From Clostridiales bacterium (GTDB lineage: Bacteria > Bacillota > Clostridia > Lachnospirales > Anaerotignaceae), in contig JAHZAW010000009.1 in assembly GCA_019423725.1 (NCBI GenBank), positions 117,597 to 151,125 of the forward strand: a stretch of DNA of 33,529 bases, read 5' to 3'. Position 1 is the stretch's first letter. Each line of letters begins with the position of its first letter. Made by a program: the position numbers and the translations under genes. Shown one piece after another: positions 17,546 to 25,791 of the stretch. The notes under the pieces were generated by a model. The model did not search any database. It worked only from the letters and a program-made list of their open reading frames with translations, and was not told where the DNA came from.

Positions 17546-18673
17546 TCAACTTTTTCCCTGATATGGCCTTTTCTTTTTTAGCTTATTCCTATACATTATA
17601 CCGTCGGCCTGTTTAACTATAACTTCAGGGTCTTTAACATTATACGGAGGATTACATACAACAAAACCAACACTTACCTGGTTGAACTCGCAGGGAGCAC
17701 CATCATCCCAATTTTTACATCTGGCTATTGAGTCAGCCGTTTCTTCAGTCAAAGCTCCATAATATATGGCCACAAATTCATCTCCGCCATACCTATAAAG
17801 TTTTCCTCTTTCCTTCATCTCACCAGAACACACTTTTCCAAAATGCACCAGATATCTGTCACCAGTGACATGGCCATGTTGGTCGTTAATGAGCTTAAAT
17901 CTGTCTAAATCAAGGAACATAACAGAAAAAATCTTATTTTCTTCCATTAGAACACGCATATCTCTTATCATCTGGACCCTGTTTCCAAGGCGTGTAAGAG
18001 CATCGATCGTAACTGTTTTCTCCAGCTCATCGATCTTGACAGTACTATTTATTACCTCGTAAACGATCGAATAAAATAGATAATTGGCTGCAAGTATTAT
18101 TATAAAAACAGCAATTTGCAGCAGGTATTTTTCACTGTCTAAAAAAACCAAGTGAAGGATATCCAAAACCAAAAAATTAAAATAAACACTTACTTCCAAA
18201 TATCTAAACTGTCTTTTTTGAAAGTCATATATATTCTGAAAAATATATGTGTATTTAGGTATAACGTATTTCCTGAATGGAATAAATGTTAATAAAAATA
18301 ATACTGTTTCTATCATTATAACAGCTATGTCATAATTTAAAAATTCCAAATAATGAACCATCTGTATAGAAATAGAAAATATTCCAATGGTATATGTCCA
18401 GCACATACACATATTAAGCAATAGCCTTTCAAATTTTTCACCATATAAATTTTTCAATGGAATTATATATATAAATCCAAATATTAAATATGTACCATCT
18501 CCTGTGAATATCTCTCTATTACAAAATACCAAGGGAAAAATGCAAAATACAGTAAAAGCGCAAAATGCCAGTATCGTTTTAAATCCTGAATATTTCCTTT
18601 TAAAGCAATGGTCTAAGGTAATTAAATTGATAACTAAAACTTCAAGCAAAGGCAAACTATACGCATATTCCAT
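17546..18673 (-). CDS. Membrane-bound diguanylate cyclase
   Basis: I start at ATG 18673, which has TTTGGAG 8 bases upstream, giving 375 residues; the longer frame from 18709 lacks a good site. Six to seven hydrophobic segments fill the first ~205 residues, a sensor of unknown type. A short linker leads to a GGDEF domain beginning TIDALTRLGNR, with MFLDLDRFKLINDQHGH and an intact GGDEF (about residue 296). The enzyme should make c-di-GMP at the membrane. No RxxD inhibitory site precedes GGDEF. The C-terminal strand-helix region is shorter than usual. It is monocistronic between two terminators. Confidence 0.92.
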   Translation of the reverse strand: MEYAYSLPLLEVLVINLITLDHCFKRKYSGFKTILAFCAFTVFCIFPLVFCNREIFTGDGTYLIFGFIYIIPLKNLYGEKFERLLLNMCMCWTYTIGIFSISIQMVHYLEFLNYDIAVIMIETVLFLLTFIPFRKYVIPKYTYIFQNIYDFQKRQFRYLEVSVYFNFLVLDILHLVFLDSEKYLLQIAVFIIILAANYLFYSIVYEVINSTVKIDELEKTVTIDALTRLGNRVQMIRDMRVLMEENKIFSVMFLDLDRFKLINDQHGHVTGDRYLVHFGKVCSGEMKERGKLYRYGGDEFVAIYYGALTEETADSIARCKNWDDGAPCEFNQVSVGFVVCNPPYNVKDPEVIVKQADGIMYRNKLKKKRPYQGKS

Positions 18674-18998
18674 AGCTGTCACTCCAAAATACTTTAAATC
18701 AAAAACCATAAAGTATCCATATACCGCTGGATATTTAAACAGTTTTATTGAAATATTATATCAAAATCTAAAAAATTCAACAACTATTTAAATACAGATA
18801 GTAGAATCTCCTATCTAAACAGCCTAAAAAAGTCTATCATATCCGTTAGGACATGATAGACTTGGAAACAGGCTGTCTAAATGCTGTCATATTTTGACTG
18901 GAACTGGATACTGATATCCCATTGGTATGACGGGCAGCATCTAGTCCGGCCCCTAATGTATAAATACTAAAGAGAACTATATATTACTCTCCATTGAT
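18674..18998. other. Intergenic region between thiC and the GGDEF gene
   Basis: Contains the thiC terminator (18825-18863) inside a wider nested palindrome (18819-18876), another small inverted repeat (18796-18816, AGATAG / CTATCT), and TATCCA / TGGATA (18714-18733) just before the GGDEF gene. No gene seen; a minus-strand frame from 18995 to 18840 has no start or ribosome-binding site. Confidence 0.5.
18825..18863 (-). terminator. Rho-independent terminator after thiC
   Basis: Minus strand AAGTCTATCAT, loop, ATGATAGACTT, then TTTTT. The stem has 10 perfect pairs (18831-18840 with 18853-18862). It lies 136 bases after the thiC stop. Confidence 0.75.
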
Positions 18999-20303
18999 TT
19001 ATAAAATATCGATATATTCTCCATTCAGAGCTTTATTCATGCTTCTTACTGCACAGAATTTTCCACACATGGAGCAGCTGTCTTCCTGTTCAGGGGCTCT
19101 ATCATTACGGATAGCTTTCGCAGTTTCAGGGTCCAAAGAACATTCCCACTGCTTTTCCCAATCAAAAGTTCTTCTGGCATCTGCCATTGCATCATCGATA
19201 TCTCTGGCATGGGGAACTTTCTTCGCAATATCTGCGGCATGGGCAGCAATTTTTGATGCTATTATACCCTGTTTTACATCTGACACATTTGGTAATGCTA
19301 AATGCTCCGCAGGTGTTACATAACAAAGAAAAGCTGCACCAGCTGAAGCCGCTACCGCTCGTCCAATGGCAGAAGTGCTATGGTCATAACGAGGTGCGAT
19401 GTCTGTCACAATTGGGCCTAATACCTAAAAAGGCGCTCCCATACAAATTGTCTGCTGCAGTTTCATATTTGCTTCTATTTGGTCTAATGGCATATGTCCA
19501 GGACCCTCTACCATAACTTGTACATCCTTCTCCCATGCACGTTTCGTTAATTCACCAAGGCGTACCAATTCTTCTATCTGGCATACATCACTGCCATCTG
19601 CCAAACATCCAGGACGGCACGCATCTCCTAAAGATATGGTCACATCATATTCACGGCATATCTCTAATATATCATCAAAATATTCATAAAACGGATTCTC
19701 CTGACCTGTCATGCTCATCCACGCAAATACCAGTGACCCTCCACGGGAAACTATATTCATTTTCCTTTTATGCTTTTTGATCTGTTCTATGGTCTTGCGT
19801 GTTATACCACAATGTAATGTCACAAAATCTACTCCATCTTGTGCATGCAGACGCACAACATCAATGAAATCTTTAGCTGTAAGTTCTGCCAGGTCTCTTT
19901 GATAATGGATAACGCTATCATACACCGGTACTGTGCCTATCATCGCGGGACATTCCCTCACCAGCTTTTGTCTAAATGGCTGTGTGTTTCCATGGGAAGA
20001 CAGATCCATAATGGCTTCTGCCCCCATGTCTACCGCTGCTATAACTTTTTGCATTTCCACATCATAGTCTTTGCAGTCCCTGGAAACACCAAGATTGACA
20101 TTGATTTTCGTACGAAGCATAGAACCAACTCCATTTGGATCTATGCTTTTATGCAGCTTGTTGGCACAAATAACGACTTGGCCCTTTGCCACAAGGTCAC
20201 GGATCTCTTCGTCTGTGCGGTATTCTTTTTTTGCCACCACTTTCATTTCTGGTGTGATGATACCTTTCTTTGCTGCATCCATTTGTGTTGTGTACATACT
20301 CAT
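18999..20303 (-). pseudogene. thiC: Phosphomethylpyrimidine synthase ThiC, interrupted by in-frame TAG
   Basis: ThiC turns aminoimidazole ribotide into the thiamine pyrimidine HMP-P in a radical SAM reaction. The frame from ATG 20303 reads 292 codons to TAG (19425-19427) and continues in the same frame to the stop at 18999, 434 codons in all, right for the short clostridial ThiC. The stop replaces Tyr in the invariant GAPFYVLGP. Nearby, APRYDHS stands for APGYDHI, AIGRA for AIGGA and GAAFLCY for GADFLCY. The C-terminal cluster motif CSMCGKFC is intact. Earlier motifs are normal (SRDCKDYD, DAQDGVDFVTLHCG, EGPGHMPLDQIEAN). As written it would make a truncated protein without the cluster. A TPP riboswitch and terminator precede it. 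No other thiamine gene is in the window. Confidence 0.93.
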
Positions 20304-20346
20304 TTTTTATTCTCCCTCTCATATACACTTTTATTTTTTATATACA

Positions 20347-20378
20347 AAAAAGGGAGTGCCTTTCGGTCACTCCCTTTT
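20347..20378 (-). terminator. Expression-platform terminator of the TPP riboswitch
   Basis: Minus strand AAAAGGGAGTGACCGAAAGG leads into CACTCCCTTTTTT: an 8- to 10-bp stem (GGGAGTG / CACTCCC) with a T tail, between the aptamer and the thiC start. It fits ligand-induced termination. Confidence 0.88.
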
Positions 20379-20391
20379 GTATTCATAAGTT

Positions 20392-20478
20392 CAGGCATCC
20401 CTACGTTGGCATTATCCAAATCAGGTTTTGGGTCGAATGTAATACATTCCTCTCAGCCTGTCACACAAGCTCCCCTCT
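20392..20478 (-). promoter_or_regulatory. TPP (THI-box) riboswitch
   Basis: Read on the minus strand: AGGGGAGC, then GGCTGAGAGGA, ATTCGACCC, AACCTGATTTGGATAATGCC and AACGTAGGGA. These are the hallmark blocks of the thiamin pyrophosphate aptamer in order. It controls thiC, with a terminator immediately downstream. Confidence 0.95.
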
Positions 20479-20497
20479 GCTCTTTTTGATTTTCATA

Positions 20498-20526
20498 ATT
20501 GTACTAAATTTTTATAAACTTTTCAA
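20498..20526 (-). promoter_or_regulatory. Sigma-A-type promoter of thiC
   Basis: Minus strand TTGAAA (20521-20526), 17-base spacer, TACAAT (20498-20503), just upstream of the TPP aptamer. Confidence 0.72.
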
Positions 20527-20588
20527 GTTAAAAATTTCATATTTTTATATTTCTAATTACGGCGTTAATAAGCTGACTCTTTTATATT

Positions 20589-20627
20589 TTTAATAATTAT
20601 CCACCCCATAGCAGGTGGATAATTATT
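20589..20627. repeat. Palindrome with GGTGGATAATTATT arms
   Basis: Arms AATAATTATCCACC and GGTGGATAATTATT pair perfectly over 14 bp around an 8-base loop. It overlaps the stop codon of the LuxR-type gene. No T run follows it on the minus strand, so it is not a standard terminator. The same arm sequence recurs in the IS-end-like sequence at 33369 and, diverged, at 27313 and 23323. Confidence 0.65.
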
Positions 20628-21828
20628 ACCGAAGCATATATTTTTTAAGGTCTTTTCGATTATTTACATTCAGTTTTTTCTTAACCTGAGTAAGGTGGGT
20701 CTTTACCGTATTTACTGAAATATTCAGGTGTTCCGCTATTTCCTGATGGGTCCATCCACGGGCAATGAGCATTGCCACAGCAAACTCAGTTGTGGTCAGA
20801 TCGTCTGCCACATTATGGCCTGTGATGGGGTTATGAACTCTACGCCATCCCGAAGAGAAACGATATGTTATGTCAATTATTCGTTTAAAATCTTCCGGCC
20901 AGTTCGGCTTGATGACTGCCTCCAGCATACCGCCTAAAAGTCCATGATGTTCTCCTAATCCTTCTATCAGGTCATCGGGCTTTGCTGTTTTCCAAGCCGC
21001 CAGCATATGTGTCTCTGCCTTTTCCCTCTCACGCATGCTCATATAATCCATGACCGCCACCAGATGAAGATAAATGGCAGGTATGGGATAGTCACTTCCG
21101 CCCATGGCAAGGGCAGCCTCCACAATGCCAGCGCTTCCGTGGTAATCCTCCTTCAAATAAAGATAGTGTGCCATAACATACAGGGCAAAGGCACGCAAGC
21201 CCCTAGGCAGCAGCGTCAGAAAATCCTCCATGGGAGGCAGTTTATCGGGCAAAGGCAGATGCAGAAGCACTGCCGAAGCAGTTGCAACAAAGGCTTCAAC
21301 GGCACGGATATGGGGTGTCTGTTCTGCTCCCTCAACCAGAGTTTTTTTGATCTCATTTAAGGCATACCTGGCAGGAGCTATCTGCCCCATGGGAAGACAG
21401 GCATAGGCATAAATAAAGCAGGCGGAAAGTCTATAGTCTGCCACCGGATGAGCCAGATATGGTTCTGCTTTTTTCATGGCCTTTTCAGCCTGTCCACTGA
21501 AATAGAAGTATTCCGCAACAGCTATCTCCTTTTTCGGCCCTTTTGGAATATTTTCAATGGTTTCCTTACATTTTCCCGGTACAAAAGCCGTACTCATAAG
21601 GGGCATAAAATCCGGATACAGTTTTACATTTTTAGGCTGTTCAGTGGACTCACAGCTTTTTTTATTTTTTCTTGGATCACCTGGCTTTTGGGCAGATTCA
21701 GGGATAGCCCAAGATGTGCCAAAGCGCTGGGCATCAGGAATGCGCCCCTCGGTGCAGTACTGATTGACCCTTCTTTCCGATACTCCCCATTTTTCCGCCG
21801 CTTCTCGAATAGATAAATAACCTTTCAT
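20626..21828 (-). CDS. Transcription regulator with N-terminal excisionase/MerR-like HTH and C-terminal LuxR HTH
   Basis: A 400-residue protein with a different DNA-binding unit at each end. Residues 1-45 (YLSIREAAEKWGVSERRVNQYCTEGRIPDAQRFGTSW) look like the excisionase/MerR-type winged helix. Residues ~75-320 are helical, TPR-like (ALNEIKKTL, ALYVMAHYLYLKEDYHGSAGIVEAAL). Residues ~338-400 are a LuxR/FixJ-type helix-turn-helix (RGWTHQEIAEHLNISVNTVKTHL, VNNRKDLKKYM). The middle resembles the TPR sensor of MalT-type regulators but without an ATPase domain. AGGGCGGAAA precedes the ATG. It stands alone, and no target is evident. It ends within a palindrome. Confidence 0.85.
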   Translation of the reverse strand: MKGYLSIREAAEKWGVSERRVNQYCTEGRIPDAQRFGTSWAIPESAQKPGDPRKNKKSCESTEQPKNVKLYPDFMPLMSTAFVPGKCKETIENIPKGPKKEIAVAEYFYFSGQAEKAMKKAEPYLAHPVADYRLSACFIYAYACLPMGQIAPARYALNEIKKTLVEGAEQTPHIRAVEAFVATASAVLLHLPLPDKLPPMEDFLTLLPRGLRAFALYVMAHYLYLKEDYHGSAGIVEAALAMGGSDYPIPAIYLHLVAVMDYMSMREREKAETHMLAAWKTAKPDDLIEGLGEHHGLLGGMLEAVIKPNWPEDFKRIIDITYRFSSGWRRVHNPITGHNVADDLTTTEFAVAMLIARGWTHQEIAEHLNISVNTVKTHLTQVKKKLNVNNRKDLKKYMLR

Positions 21829-22148
21829 TTTCCGCCCTGCTTTCTACATATCGTTACTGTCTGGTGACTTTATTATATGCCAAAATACGAAGGGTTTCAA
21901 ATCGTGTAATAAAAAGACAGCAGAGGCTCTTCCTTTGCTGTCTTTCTTATCTTTCTCATATTTTTAATTTGTCCGTCAAAATGCTGCTTTATGGGAAAAG
22001 CAGCTGCACATCTGGGCATCTTTTTGCAGTTATCAATCTTATTTACGAACCAATAGGTTTTTCTTCATCTTTAATAGCCTTCACCAACGCCGTCTAAAAC
22101 GATAAAGCCTCTCTCTTGTACCTTTTAAATTGATCCATAATAATTTTA
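21829..22148. other. Intergenic region between fructokinase and regulator
   Basis: Holds a terminator hairpin at 21911-21945. Just after the fructokinase stop a minus-strand frame opens at ATG 22138 (MDQFKRYKREALSF) but stops after 14 codons at TAG, then continues ALVKAIKDEEKPIGS to TAA. It looks like a short coding remnant, but I cannot name it. Nothing else seen. Confidence 0.45.
21911..21945 (-). terminator. Rho-independent terminator downstream of fructokinase
   Basis: Minus strand AAAGACAGCA, 13-base loop, TGCTGTCTTTTTATT. It is about 200 bases after the fructokinase stop and could end that transcript, or, on the plus strand, act weakly (TCTTTCTT tail). Confidence 0.7.
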
Positions 22149-23099
22149 TTATCCTTTTATATCATTATCTATTTCTATCAACTGAGCTTTGGTCGGCATA
22201 GATGGAATCGCTCCACTTCCCGAACATGTAATAGAAGCGGCCCGATTTGCCAATGCAATGTAAGATTCCAGCGTATCTATAGAACATTCCTGCCAATTAG
22301 ATTCCTTGGCCAGTCCGCAGAGCAGTGCACCAAAAAATGTATCTCCTGCACCATTGGTGTCGGCTACCGTTGTTTTTACACCTGGCACCATACCGGTTTT
22401 GTCATGATAGCGGTAATGGGCCCCTTCACTGCCCAGAGTTATCAATATTAAAGAAATGCCATATCCAGATAATATACGGCTGCCTTCTTCCAAATCAGTG
22501 GTGCCTGTTAAAAGTGGCAGCTCCTCATCTGAAATTTTCAATATATCCACCATAGACAATGGTTTTTTCATCCACTTTACAGCTTCTGCTTCTGATGTCC
22601 ACAAAGATGCACGGTAATTGGGGTCATAGCTGATACAGATGTTATTTTCTCTTGCCTGTGATACTATATCTAATGTAGTTGTTCGTGCAGGTTCAGCTGT
22701 CAGACTTACAGAACCAAAATGCAGTATTTTTGTATCCATACAGCCAGAAACATCTATATCACTCGTTGTCAGCGCACTGTCTGCACCGCGCACAAATCTG
22801 AAAGACCTCTCTCCATTTGTATTCACTGAAACGATTGCCATGGTCGTTGGCGAATCATGGACATACAAAAAATCAGTGGAAACATGATACTGCTCTAATG
22901 TTTCCTTTAAATATGTTCCAAATGCATCTTTGCCGACCATGCCGCAAAATGCGGTCTTTGCCCCGAGTTTAGACGCAGCGACAGCCACATTTGCAGGCGC
23001 ACCGCCTGGATTTGCAGCGTAGACAGGGATATTTTGTTCATTCTTTCCCGTTTGTGTCAAATCAATTAAAATTTCACCCATGGATACGATATCAAACAT
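22149..23099 (-). CDS. scrK: Fructokinase, PfkB/ribokinase family
   Basis: A 316-residue sugar kinase that should phosphorylate fructose with ATP to fructose-6-phosphate in the cytoplasm. The N-terminal GEILIDL and the substrate-site NPGGAPANVAVAASKLGA (30-47), the SYDPNYR stretch (157-163), and the PfkB signature DTNGAGDTFFGAL (247-259) with catalytic Asp253 are all intact. The fructokinase-typical NPGGAPANVA argues against ribokinase or 2-keto-3-deoxygluconokinase. AAGGATG precedes the ATG. A promoter and a LacI-type half site (ATCGTTTACAG) lie upstream, which would fit sugar control. No transporter or sucrose hydrolase is adjacent, so the source of fructose is unknown. Confidence 0.92.
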   Translation of the reverse strand: MFDIVSMGEILIDLTQTGKNEQNIPVYAANPGGAPANVAVAASKLGAKTAFCGMVGKDAFGTYLKETLEQYHVSTDFLYVHDSPTTMAIVSVNTNGERSFRFVRGADSALTTSDIDVSGCMDTKILHFGSVSLTAEPARTTTLDIVSQARENNICISYDPNYRASLWTSEAEAVKWMKKPLSMVDILKISDEELPLLTGTTDLEEGSRILSGYGISLILITLGSEGAHYRYHDKTGMVPGVKTTVADTNGAGDTFFGALLCGLAKESNWQECSIDTLESYIALANRAASITCSGSGAIPSMPTKAQLIEIDNDIKG

Positions 23100-23160
23100 A
23101 TATTACAGCATCCTTCCCATTTTGTTTTTTGAAAATAAAACTGTAAACGATTTTGAATCC

Positions 23161-23190
23161 AATATATCACATATACTGCTTAAAAATCAA
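23161..23190 (-). promoter_or_regulatory. Sigma-A-type promoter of fructokinase
   Basis: Minus strand TTGATT (23185-23190), 18-base spacer, TATATT (23161-23166). Just downstream is AAATCGTTTACAG (23139-23151), like half of a LacI/CcpA-family operator. Confidence 0.5.
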
Positions 23191-23322
23191 ATGTTCCTAA
23201 AACTGACACAAAACAAGCTTCAAACCATGGATGATATGAAAAGATAAATACAAATAGATCAAAAATAAATACATCGACATTTTTATGAGTATTGCTTTTA
23301 TTTTTCTTAAAAATCAGAATCA

Positions 23323-23660
23323 ACTATACACCTGCCCAGACGGTGTTTTTTATGCGGGAATAGCCATACCTCAAGGAATTGTATCAGTCTGCATCTATCG
23401 CTAGCGCTATGTTACTTGTCACCCTAAAAAGGTCCCTGCATTTAGCATTAATTGTTCTGCTTCTTGGAATTCATTAATATAATTTGCTATATATTCTTTT
23501 ATTATCTTTGTGTTCTTTCATTCCGCATCTACATAGTGCCTTCTTCATCAAAATGCTCTGTTTCCATATTTATATTCCATATTTTGCGTACCTATCAAAT
23601 ATAATCAGAAAACTTTTCCTTAAAAATATCCTGCTGTCTCAGATACACTTTATTTTAACT
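23323..23660 (-). mobile_element. Degraded IS200/IS605-family element: tnpA (Y1 transposase) 3' relic plus right-end-like structure
   Basis: On the minus strand, three pieces in different frames match IS200-type TnpA: SVSETAGYF, then KSFLIIFDRYAKYGI after a frame change, then KYGNRAF, stop, stop, RRHYVDAE, stop, KNTKIIKEYIANYINEFQEAE, then QLMLN, with a stop at 23419. These correspond to the C-terminal half of the HUH transposase (GYLKGKSS.MIFDR, KYGNRxFW, YYVDTxGKN). The Trp of RxFW is TGA. Everything upstream, including the HUH motif, is missing. The non-coding part, 23323-23418, is shared with 33369-33479 and folds into hairpins, as expected for an IS200 right end. Confidence 0.75.
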
Positions 23661-23868
23661 GTATTTGGAAAATCGTAATTTCGTGAAAAGTATGCCTAAA
23701 GAAGCTGGCTGCCCCTTGGCATACGGGTATTTTTCGAAAATTATGTTTTTTTGCTTCATCAAAATGATGAGTATATAACACACCATCTGGAAACCTGATA
23801 GGTTTAAGAATATTATGTTCTAAATCGAATCATATCTATTTAAAATCTATACCCGCAAAATACTATAA

Positions 23869-24549
23869 TTATAACGCAGGATCAACGGCATTATTTTTCG
23901 CAAAAGCAGCTGCTCTATCGATGCAGGTTCCACATTTGCCGCAGGGCTTATCCTGTCCTTCATAGCAGGACCAGGTAAGCTCATAAGGGACTTTCAATTC
24001 CAAACCAATTTTAACAATATCCGCTTTGGTTTTATTTACAAAAGGTGCCTCAATATGCAACTGTTTTCCTGAGCCCTCCCAAATAGCATCGTTCATAGCT
24101 TTATTGAACATAGGAGAACAGTCAGGGTAAGCACTTCCGGCAGCGTCATCAGCATGTGCTCCATAATAAATAATGCTGCAGTCTTTACTTAATGCAATGC
24201 TGGCAGCAGCTGATAAAAACAAACCATTACGGAATGGAACATATGTACTTACAGGAGTTTTGCCCTCTGTTTTTTTGATCTGTTCAGAATAACTCTCTTC
24301 TGGGATTTCTTCTGTTGACTGCTGTAATAAAGAGCAGTTGCTATATTCAAATATTTTTGCTAAATCCAAAAACAACTGTTCAACACCGTAATATTTTGCC
24401 ACTTCATTGGCAGCGATCAATTCTTTATTATGCTTTTGTCCATAGGAAATAGAAAGGGAAATAACATTTTCTTTTCCATATTTATTAACAGCCATTCCAA
24501 GTACTGTTGTAGAATCAATACCACCACTTGATAATACTAATACTTTCAT
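23869..24549 (-). CDS. queC: 7-cyano-7-deazaguanine synthase QueC
   Basis: QueC converts 7-carboxy-7-deazaguanine to preQ0 with ammonia and ATP. 226 residues from ATG 24549, with GGAGG 6 bases upstream; the TTG one codon earlier is not needed. The PP-loop SGGIDST near residue 9 binds ATP. VPFRNGLFLSAAASIA and YYGAHADD, YPDCSPMF follow. The zinc site is four cysteines in CYEGQDKPCGKCGTC near the C-terminus. Last gene of queD-queE-folE-queC; it starts 11 bases after folE. Confidence 0.96.
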   Translation of the reverse strand: MKVLVLSSGGIDSTTVLGMAVNKYGKENVISLSISYGQKHNKELIAANEVAKYYGVEQLFLDLAKIFEYSNCSLLQQSTEEIPEESYSEQIKKTEGKTPVSTYVPFRNGLFLSAAASIALSKDCSIIYYGAHADDAAGSAYPDCSPMFNKAMNDAIWEGSGKQLHIEAPFVNKTKADIVKIGLELKVPYELTWSCYEGQDKPCGKCGTCIDRAAAFAKNNAVDPAL

Positions 24550-24560
24550 CAATATCCTCC

Positions 24561-25124
24561 TTACCTTAAATATAATTGTAATGCTGCATCTTCCAAGAAT
24601 TTTCCGCGTCTTTCAACGGTAACTGTTTTTGTATTTGTTTTTTGTATTCCTCTTGTAGTCACACAGCTGTGATAACCTTCTAAAATTACAGCGATATCTT
24701 CAGTTCCTGTGATCTCTGAAATTATATCAGCAATATCACATCCTATACGCTCCTGCAACTGCAAACGGCGCCCAACCATATCACAAATACGCGCAATTTT
24801 TGATAAACCTATGACCTTTCCCTTTGGAATATAAGCAACAGTTGCCTTCATATCATACATCAATGCTAAATGATGCTCACAATATGAAAAAAGATCAATG
24901 TCTTTCATAACTACTACATTATTACCGGAAACACGTTCTTCATCAAATACTTTACCGAACATTTCCGCAATTTCATGGTTGGTGTACTGCATCCCTGCAA
25001 ATACTTCTGTATACATTTTAGCTACACGCTTAGGCGTATCAATTAAACCTTCACGTTCTGGGTCATCCCCTAAGGCAATTAATATGCCTCGTATATGTTC
25101 TTCAATAGCTTTTTCATCGATCAT
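24561..25124 (-). CDS. folE: GTP cyclohydrolase I FolE, in the queuosine operon
   Basis: 187 residues, zinc-dependent type I enzyme that opens GTP to 7,8-dihydroneopterin triphosphate, the first step shared by folate and deazaguanine synthesis. Seen: LIDTPKRVAKMYTEVF, the zinc and active-site SYCEHHLALM, IPKGKVIGLSKIARI, RRLQLQERIGCDIADII, and the second zinc Cys in HSCVTTRG. It sits between queE and queC behind a preQ1 riboswitch, so here it supplies the queuosine pathway. AGAGGAG precedes the ATG, 4 bases after the queE stop. Confidence 0.96.
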   Translation of the reverse strand: MIDEKAIEEHIRGILIALGDDPEREGLIDTPKRVAKMYTEVFAGMQYTNHEIAEMFGKVFDEERVSGNNVVVMKDIDLFSYCEHHLALMYDMKATVAYIPKGKVIGLSKIARICDMVGRRLQLQERIGCDIADIISEITGTEDIAVILEGYHSCVTTRGIQKTNTKTVTVERRGKFLEDAALQLYLR

Positions 25125-25128
25125 GTTA

Positions 25129-25785
25129 TTATACTCCTCTCAAATTAGGATCCCAAATAACTTTATGCATTTGTATCTGTAATCTAATATCATTCAAATT
25201 ATTTTCGATCATATAACTTACCATATCAGCTGGTTCAATCTTACCAAATACAGGACTGATATATACGGCACATACTTTTGTTAAATTATATTTTTCAATG
25301 ATATATTTGGCTTTCTTCAGATCGTCTATACTGCTGCAGACAAATTTAACTGTATCTGTATTTTTTAAAAGGCTGAAATTTTCTAAACACATATCATTTT
25401 CAGAACCACTTTCAGGTAATTTATAATCCATAGTAAAACTTGGTCTATAATCATTACAAAAAGGCTCTATCGATATACTTCCATTAGTTTCTATTTCAAC
25501 TCTTATTTCCGGATGTTCTGCCAATGCTTTTAGAAGACTGCCCATTTCCGGCTGTAATAATGGTTCTCCACCTGTCAGGGTCACATTTTTTACCTGGGTA
25601 GAAATAATATAAGATACGATTTCTTCAACAGTGAGTTCTTCAAATTCACAGTCTTTTTCATTTGCCCATTTTGTATCACAATAACAACAATTCAAATTAC
25701 AGCCTTTAAATCTTATAAATACAGCTAATTCCCCTGCACGTCTGCTTTCTCCGTTTATGCTTACAAATTTTTCGACTACTTTCAT
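25129..25785 (-). CDS. queE: 7-carboxy-7-deazaguanine synthase QueE
   Basis: Radical SAM enzyme, 218 residues, that contracts carboxy-tetrahydropterin to 7-carboxy-7-deazaguanine. The cluster motif CNLNCCYCDT (Cx3CxxC) begins near residue 31. The N-terminal VEKFVSINGESRRAGELAVFIRF is typical of QueE; LTGGEPLLQPEM binds SAM. The C-terminal part has DYKLPESGSEN and NDIRLQIQMHKVIW. GAGGAGTAATGATCT precedes the ATG, 6 bases after queD. Confidence 0.96.
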   Translation of the reverse strand: MKVVEKFVSINGESRRAGELAVFIRFKGCNLNCCYCDTKWANEKDCEFEELTVEEIVSYIISTQVKNVTLTGGEPLLQPEMGSLLKALAEHPEIRVEIETNGSISIEPFCNDYRPSFTMDYKLPESGSENDMCLENFSLLKNTDTVKFVCSSIDDLKKAKYIIEKYNLTKVCAVYISPVFGKIEPADMVSYMIENNLNDIRLQIQMHKVIWDPNLRGV

Positions 25786-25791
25786 AGATCA

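Larger units (their letters stand above)
23100..23868. other. Gene-free region holding an IS200 relic
   Basis: No intact gene. It contains the fructokinase promoter (23161-23190), an IS200/IS605-type end and decayed tnpA (23323-23660), and unassigned sequence between 23700 and 23868 following queC. Nearly every frame is broken by stops. Confidence 0.6.

Noticed and set aside
1139..19427. TAG reassigned as a sense codon in this genome
   Set aside because: TAG ends the HEAT gene at the expected place before the GT2 start, one of the three interruptions is TAA, and most other genes end in TAA or TGA with no need for read-through.
19839..20489. Long plus-strand frame (216 codons) opposite thiC and the TPP riboswitch
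   Set aside because: It lies antisense to a clear ThiC reading frame and runs through the riboswitch and terminator. The Cys/His/Phe-rich translation is typical of a complement frame.
20589..20627. Palindrome as a terminator for the LuxR-type gene
   Set aside because: No T run follows on the minus strand, and the same arms occur in the IS end, so a repeat is a better reading.
22034..22138. Coding-like frame after fructokinase (MDQFKRYKREALSF, stop, ALVKAIKDEEKPIGS)
   Set aside because: Too short and stopped twice, and no family recognised; described only in the intergenic entry.
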